Source of the DNA: Oscillospiraceae bacterium
GTDB lineage: Bacteria > Bacillota_A > Clostridia > Oscillospirales > Oscillospiraceae
Direction: 5' to 3'
Length of the DNA: 10,356 nt
Assembly (NCBI GenBank): GCA_015068175.1
Contig: SVLA01000069.1
Coordinates: forward strand, 1-10,356
Made by a program: the position numbers and the translations under genes. Shown in pieces: positions 6,685 to 10,356 of the stretch. Position 1 is the stretch's first letter, and every line of letters starts with the position of its first letter. The notes beneath the pieces are model-generated. The model ran no database searches, was not told where the DNA came from, and saw only the letters and a list, made by a program, of their open reading frames with translations.

Positions 6685-7184
6685 AACGATGGATCTGCCT
6701 CTTGCTGGCCATCCTCTGCCTGCCCCTCTGGGGCTGTCAGGAGGAAGAAACGCCCCTGTTGGACCCCTTCAACGGCTATTACCGCCGGGCAGAGCTGACC
6801 CACGGCAGCGCCGACAGCGTCATTGCCGCCCTGCCCATTGAAGGCGCCGGATTGAAAGGCGACCACCTGGCCCTGCTGAACATCTACCTCAGTCACCGTC
6901 CCGACCCCTTCTATGCCCCAACATTTCCCGAGGGCACCCAGTTGCTGATCATGGAACTGGAATATAATACAGCCGATCTGCTCCTGTCCTCCAACATCAG
7001 CGAACTGTCCGGCTTGGACCTGACCGTTGCCTGCGTCTGCCTGACCAAAACGGTCATTGAGCTGACCGGCGTCGATACCGTCATCATCCGCGCCCGCGGC
7101 ACCACCCTGGACGGCGCATCCTACATCAGCATGGACCTGTCCTCCATCTATCTCCTGGACGACTACGAACCTGAAACCACTTGA
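6681..7184 (+). CDS. Lipoprotein with GerMN domain
   Basis: The 167-residue product begins with a lipoprotein signal peptide (KR, then a hydrophobic stretch to LWGC, lipid-carrying Cys19). Residues about 80-140 match the GerMN pattern: a FPEGTQLL strand, an LLLSSNISEL-like helix start, a long helix through VACVCLTKTVIELTGVDTVII, and a closing RARG turn. GerMN domains occur in spore germination lipoprotein GerM and in LpqB, a partner of a sensor kinase. Its ATG overlaps the kinase stop as ATGA, with GAGGAGG 7 bases upstream. That coupling suggests it works with the kinase outside the membrane, perhaps tuning signalling. The domain call is by pattern and is fairly but not fully certain. A Trp at the -2 lipobox position is unusual. 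Confidence 0.75.
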   Translation: MKRWICLLLAILCLPLWGCQEEETPLLDPFNGYYRRAELTHGSADSVIAALPIEGAGLKGDHLALLNIYLSHRPDPFYAPTFPEGTQLLIMELEYNTADLLLSSNISELSGLDLTVACVCLTKTVIELTGVDTVIIRARGTTLDGASYISMDLSSIYLLDDYEPETT

Positions 7185-7200
7185 CCCGAGGTGATCATTT

Positions 7201-10197
7201 ATGAAACTGGTTTCCTGGAACGTCAACGGCCTCCGCGCCTGCATCCAAAAAGGCTTCCTGGACGAATTTGAGAAATTCAATGCCGACTTCTTCTGCCTTC
7301 AGGAGACAAAACTCTCCGAAGGTCAGTTGACGCTGGACCTGCCCGGTTATCATCAATACTGGTGCTATGCCCAAAAGAAAGGCTACTCCGGCACCGCCAT
7401 TTTCGCCCGGCACGAACCCCAATCCGTGCAATACGGCATCGGTGTGGAGGATTTGGACAACGAAGGCCGGGTCATCACCCTGGAATACCCGGAATTTTTC
7501 CTGGTGACCTGCTATACCCCCAATGCCCAGCGGGAGCTGGCCCGCATCGACCACCGCATGAAGTGGGACGACGCCTTCCGCGCCTTCCTGCAGAAGCTGG
7601 ATGCCCAAAAGCCGGTGATCCTCTGCGGCGACCTGAATGTGGCCCACAAGGAGATCGATCTGAAGAACCCCGCCGCCAACCGGGGCAACGCCGGCTTCTC
7701 CGATCAGGAACGGGAGAGCTTTCAAAAGACCCTGGACCTGGGATTTACCGACACCTTCCGCCACTTACACCCGGACAAGACCGGCGCCTATAGCTGGTGG
7801 AGCTATATGTTCCACGCCCGGGAGAAAAATGCCGGCTGGCGGATCGACTATTTCCTGGTCTCCGACCGGATCCGGGAGTCCCTTTACCGGGCCGAGATTC
7901 ACAGCGACATCCTTGGCTCCGACCATTGCCCCGTGTCCATCCACATCGACCTGCTGGTCAACGGCAGTCTCTACACCCACGAGACCACCGGCAAGCCCCG
8001 GGTGGTCGAAGCGGAAACCACCAAAAAAAGCGCAAAGTCCTCCGCCGTTTCAGCGAAGGACTTTGTGTCCATTTTGCCCATTGTCATGGTTCTTTGTCTT
8101 GCCATCAGTCTGTTAACCGGCTGGCTCCGGGACCACCCAGGCACTATGGATGCCCCGCCGCAAACCGTCCCTCAACTATTTCAGCTTAATTTCAAGGTCG
8201 TTATCTATGAGCAACCTTTTTACGATTATCCCTTATGGGATGAAAGTGTAAGCACGCACTCAGACGATCTGCTCAACGACCTCAACCTCCCTGACGGCAC
8301 CGAGCTAAAACCTTTGCTGGCTTCGGATAACACCTGCTATTATGTCCCCCTGGACCTTCCCATCGACATTTATGACATCAATTTCAATGTCTTTATGCGC
8401 ATCACCGGCACCACCGACGGCCTGGACTACGATTCAGACCTTTGGGAAATCGGTCTCCAATGGCGCGATTTCTATATTGCCAGCACACCGGAACTTGAAA
8501 AGACCGTCACCGACATTTATACCGTCCCCTACTATTCCCCCGACGATCTGTCCGCTCCCGACGGCTGGCTCCTATGGGGCAAGTATTCATCCCTTCTCCC
8601 CAGCGATTTTATCCTGACGGTGAAACACCCCAACGCCGTTTCGGCTTTTGAGGAGACCCTCAGCATCCTTCCCTATCTGGATCAAGCCGAGATCAGGGAC
8701 CTTACTACCAAGGAACTGCTGGCTTATGTCTCCCACTATTCCGACATCGTAGAGGGCCTGCGGAGTTTGAGCAATATCTCCTTTTACTCCACACCGGAAA
8801 ACTTCCCGGAACTGATGGTGCGTTATGCGCCCCTGTCCGAACTCCTCTCCCGGGAAGATGTGATCAACCACCTGATGTACCAGGAAACCCCGGAGGACAG
8901 TCTCATCAATAATATCCTCCTCTCCATCATGGATGTCCAGCGCCTGATGACCGCCGAAGAGGAATATATTTATCTTACCGGCGCCTACGACACCTGCAAC
9001 TGGACCCATGATTTCACCCACACCGGCGCTGATCCGGAAAATATCGTCATCCAATATGTTTTCCAGCAGATCCTGGATCTGAACAGCAGCAGTATCCTGG
9101 TCCGCTGTCGCCACGAAAAAAACATCCCTTATGTCTATGAATACCTCCGGGAACGGATCCCTGCCTTCAAAGCTCTGGAGAATCGGGACAATGCGGTGGA
9201 AGAAATCATGCAAACCACCTTCTTTCAAAATGACCACGGCATCCTGGGACCCATTTCCAAGATGCCGTCCATCCTGCTGTCCCGCCCCGTATACCAGGAG
9301 AAAATGACCGATCAGCAAAAGGCGCTGTACATTACCGGCAATTACAACTCCTCCGGCCGTCCACGCCCTGCTCCGGATAATGTAGACCTTACCCTCTTCA
9401 CCACCGAACAGCTCTATGAACAGATGCTCTTCTGGAACAATACCGGCGAATACTTCGCCCAGGCTGAAAATGTCCGTGTAGCCTACTATATTTATGTGTC
9501 GGAACACTCCATCAATCAGTATATGGAAGGCTTCTTCATCCGTGACGATGCCCTGGAAGTCTTGGAATCCCACGGAGACGAGCTGCTGATCCATCTTTAT
9601 TACTACCTCTGGGAGCAGACCCGCCTCTGGACCGACGATCAGGTTGCCAACACGATCCTCCAAGATCAGGAGATGATCAGCAGACTTTACACCTCCGAAC
9701 TCTCATCCCACGACCGCTTTCTCCTGGCAGAGCTGGCCAGCCGTCCCGCCGCCATCGATTATATCATGGACATGGCCCCTTATGAGGATGCGTCCTTAAA
9801 AACTTTGCCCTACACCCTGCTGTTTACCCTGGATTTCTACCACCCCGGTGCCATGACGCCCCAGCAGGAAGCGAAATTCATCTGCAATACCTATAATAGC
9901 TGCCACCTGGCCCCCATCACCTTCCCGGAAGTCGAAGGGTTTGTGCACTTAATGACGGCGGAAGAAATTGTGGAGATTCTTATTGCTGAGCAGAACCTCC
10001 TTGCTTCCCTATTTTCCCGTTGTACCACCATAGAAGCAAAAATAGAAGTATTTTCGATCCTTTCCTGGGACTCGGATTTTCTACAGAATCTCTATTTGCG
10101 TACCAATGAGGTGGTCCAGATCCTTCAATCCCGGAATGACCATGTACTGGCAGACCTTATAACGGTCCTGGTTATTCTAGGCTATGACATCGGTTGA
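7201..10197 (+). CDS. Exodeoxyribonuclease III / AP endonuclease fused to a membrane helix and a large unknown domain
   Basis: Residues 1 to about 250 form a complete ExoIII-type phosphodiesterase that cuts DNA at abasic sites. It begins MKLVSWNVNGLRA (N7), then LQETK (E35), CYTPNAQ (Y105), GDLNVAH (D144, N146), GWRIDYFLVS (D216) and GSDHCPV (D241-H242), so every catalytic position is present. Free-standing enzymes end near here, but this frame continues. A Lys-rich linker (252-288) leads to one hydrophobic helix (289-309, SILPIVMVLCLAISLLTGWL) and then about 690 residues with no family I recognise. These are rich in Tyr, Asp and Glu, mostly helical after about 490, with repeated motifs. Basic residues before the helix place ExoIII in the cytoplasm and the rest outside. 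GAGGTGAT lies 5 bases before the ATG. The unknown part has codon use unlike the ExoIII part. It may be a recent fusion of two genes, or be partly translated from an internal start. Confidence 0.88.
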   Translation: MKLVSWNVNGLRACIQKGFLDEFEKFNADFFCLQETKLSEGQLTLDLPGYHQYWCYAQKKGYSGTAIFARHEPQSVQYGIGVEDLDNEGRVITLEYPEFFLVTCYTPNAQRELARIDHRMKWDDAFRAFLQKLDAQKPVILCGDLNVAHKEIDLKNPAANRGNAGFSDQERESFQKTLDLGFTDTFRHLHPDKTGAYSWWSYMFHAREKNAGWRIDYFLVSDRIRESLYRAEIHSDILGSDHCPVSIHIDLLVNGSLYTHETTGKPRVVEAETTKKSAKSSAVSAKDFVSILPIVMVLCLAISLLTGWLRDHPGTMDAPPQTVPQLFQLNFKVVIYEQPFYDYPLWDESVSTHSDDLLNDLNLPDGTELKPLLASDNTCYYVPLDLPIDIYDINFNVFMRITGTTDGLDYDSDLWEIGLQWRDFYIASTPELEKTVTDIYTVPYYSPDDLSAPDGWLLWGKYSSLLPSDFILTVKHPNAVSAFEETLSILPYLDQAEIRDLTTKELLAYVSHYSDIVEGLRSLSNISFYSTPENFPELMVRYAPLSELLSREDVINHLMYQETPEDSLINNILLSIMDVQRLMTAEEEYIYLTGAYDTCNWTHDFTHTGADPENIVIQYVFQQILDLNSSSILVRCRHEKNIPYVYEYLRERIPAFKALENRDNAVEEIMQTTFFQNDHGILGPISKMPSILLSRPVYQEKMTDQQKALYITGNYNSSGRPRPAPDNVDLTLFTTEQLYEQMLFWNNTGEYFAQAENVRVAYYIYVSEHSINQYMEGFFIRDDALEVLESHGDELLIHLYYYLWEQTRLWTDDQVANTILQDQEMISRLYTSELSSHDRFLLAELASRPAAIDYIMDMAPYEDASLKTLPYTLLFTLDFYHPGAMTPQQEAKFICNTYNSCHLAPITFPEVEGFVHLMTAEEIVEILIAEQNLLASLFSRCTTIEAKIEVFSILSWDSDFLQNLYLRTNEVVQILQSRNDHVLADLITVLVILGYDIG
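8033..8065. other. Terminator-like hairpin inside the ExoIII fusion frame
   Basis: CAAAGTCCT (8033-8041) pairs with AGGACTTTG (8057-8065). One C/A mismatch and three more pairs (CGC/GCG) close a 7-base loop, so 12 of 13 positions pair. On the minus strand the stem is followed by CGC and seven T (8029-8023), a normal intrinsic terminator shape; on the plus strand the T-tract is weak (TGTCCATTTTG). It encodes the linker just before the membrane helix. A GTG at 8065, preceded by AAGGA, could serve as an internal start. Confidence 0.6.
8842..9906 (+). repeat. Degenerate helical repeat modules in the unknown domain
   Basis: Three modules of about 52 to 60 residues share two blocks. Block one has Leu-x-(Ser/Asn)-Arg followed by a helix ending in Met: LLSREDVINHLM (from 548), LENRDNAVEEIM (659), LASRPAAIDYIM (845). 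Block two comes 35 to 43 residues later: MTAEEEYIYLTGAYDTC (583), MTDQQKALYITGNYNSS (702), MTPQQEAKFICNTYNSC (885). Weaker block-one copies occur at 788 and 975. The pattern fits an alpha-helical repeat fold, possibly HEAT-like, but no named family is recognised. Confidence 0.55.
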
Positions 10198-10356
10198 GAT
10201 GTATCCCCTATCACCACCCCCGTGACTCCATTCCGGGTCTGCAGGACCGCCTCACCGATCCGCTTCAGGTAACGAAACGGTTCCTCCGGTGACAGGGGCA
10301 CAAAGGTCCCCCGAGCCTTCTCATGACGCGGCACCGCACCAAAATGCCAGTCCCCC
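10182..10356 (-). CDS. C-terminal part of an unrecognised protein
   Basis: The minus strand has one frame open from the right edge to TAG at 10184-10182, giving 57 residues: GDWHFGAVPRHEKARG, then TFVPLSPEEPFRYLKRIGEA, then VLQTRNGVTGVVIGDTSQPMS. All five other frames are interrupted within this stretch, and codon third positions are G/C-rich, which supports coding. It converges on the ExoIII fusion and overlaps its end by 16 bp, with no terminator between. I do not recognise the family from this piece; the start and most of the gene lie beyond the window. Confidence 0.6.
   Translation of the reverse strand, partial: GDWHFGAVPRHEKARGTFVPLSPEEPFRYLKRIGEAVLQTRNGVTGVVIGDTSQPMS

Noticed and set aside
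8587..9663. Minus-strand open frame (358 codons) opposite the fusion's unknown domain
   Set aside because: The plus frame is continuous with ExoIII, has coding-like third positions and internal repeats. The minus frame has no ribosome site or recognisable features.
1..10356. CRISPR array, insertion sequence or phage defence system
   Set aside because: No regularly spaced direct repeats, transposase or terminal inverted repeats were seen. The ExoIII is a repair-type enzyme by its motifs, and nothing around it matches a known defence system.

Overview
The window looks like chromosomal DNA from a moderately GC-rich member of the Bacillota, most likely a clostridial or Oscillospirales-type anaerobe. 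Nearly every gene has a strong GGAGG-type ribosome binding site. Promoters fit the sigma-A consensus (TTGACA-17-TATAAT). The gene set is typical of that phylum: PepF, paired half-size CHR transporters, DacF-type carboxypeptidase, ComEA-like protein, GerMN lipoprotein. Lineage is inferred from these traits only.

Left half, minus strand, read from 4.1 kb down to 1: dacF (penicillin-binding carboxypeptidase) overlaps a family 4 uracil-DNA glycosylase. Next come a stem-loop, a consensus promoter, a tRNA-Thr(CGT) and a strong intrinsic terminator. Two CHR-family transporter halves start directly behind that terminator. They are followed by a short promoter and the first 223 residues of oligoendopeptidase F, which runs off the left edge.

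Right half, plus strand from 4.1 kb: one tight operon encodes a membrane-anchored ComEA-like helix-hairpin-helix protein, an OmpR-family response regulator, a sensor histidine kinase, a GerMN-domain lipoprotein, and a 998-residue protein. The last is a complete exodeoxyribonuclease III / AP endonuclease continued in frame by a transmembrane helix and about 690 residues of unrecognised, mostly helical sequence. A partial minus-strand gene converges on it at the right edge.

The two operons diverge from one small intergenic region with two facing sigma-A-like promoters whose -10 boxes are 11 bp apart, so they probably exclude each other. The most unusual object is the ExoIII fusion. A terminator-like hairpin is embedded in frame at its seam, which suggests that two adjacent genes merged. 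The RR-HK-GerMN lipoprotein order resembles actinobacterial mtrA-mtrB-lpqB. A glycosylase that makes abasic sites and an endonuclease that cuts them lie on opposite sides of the shared promoter region.
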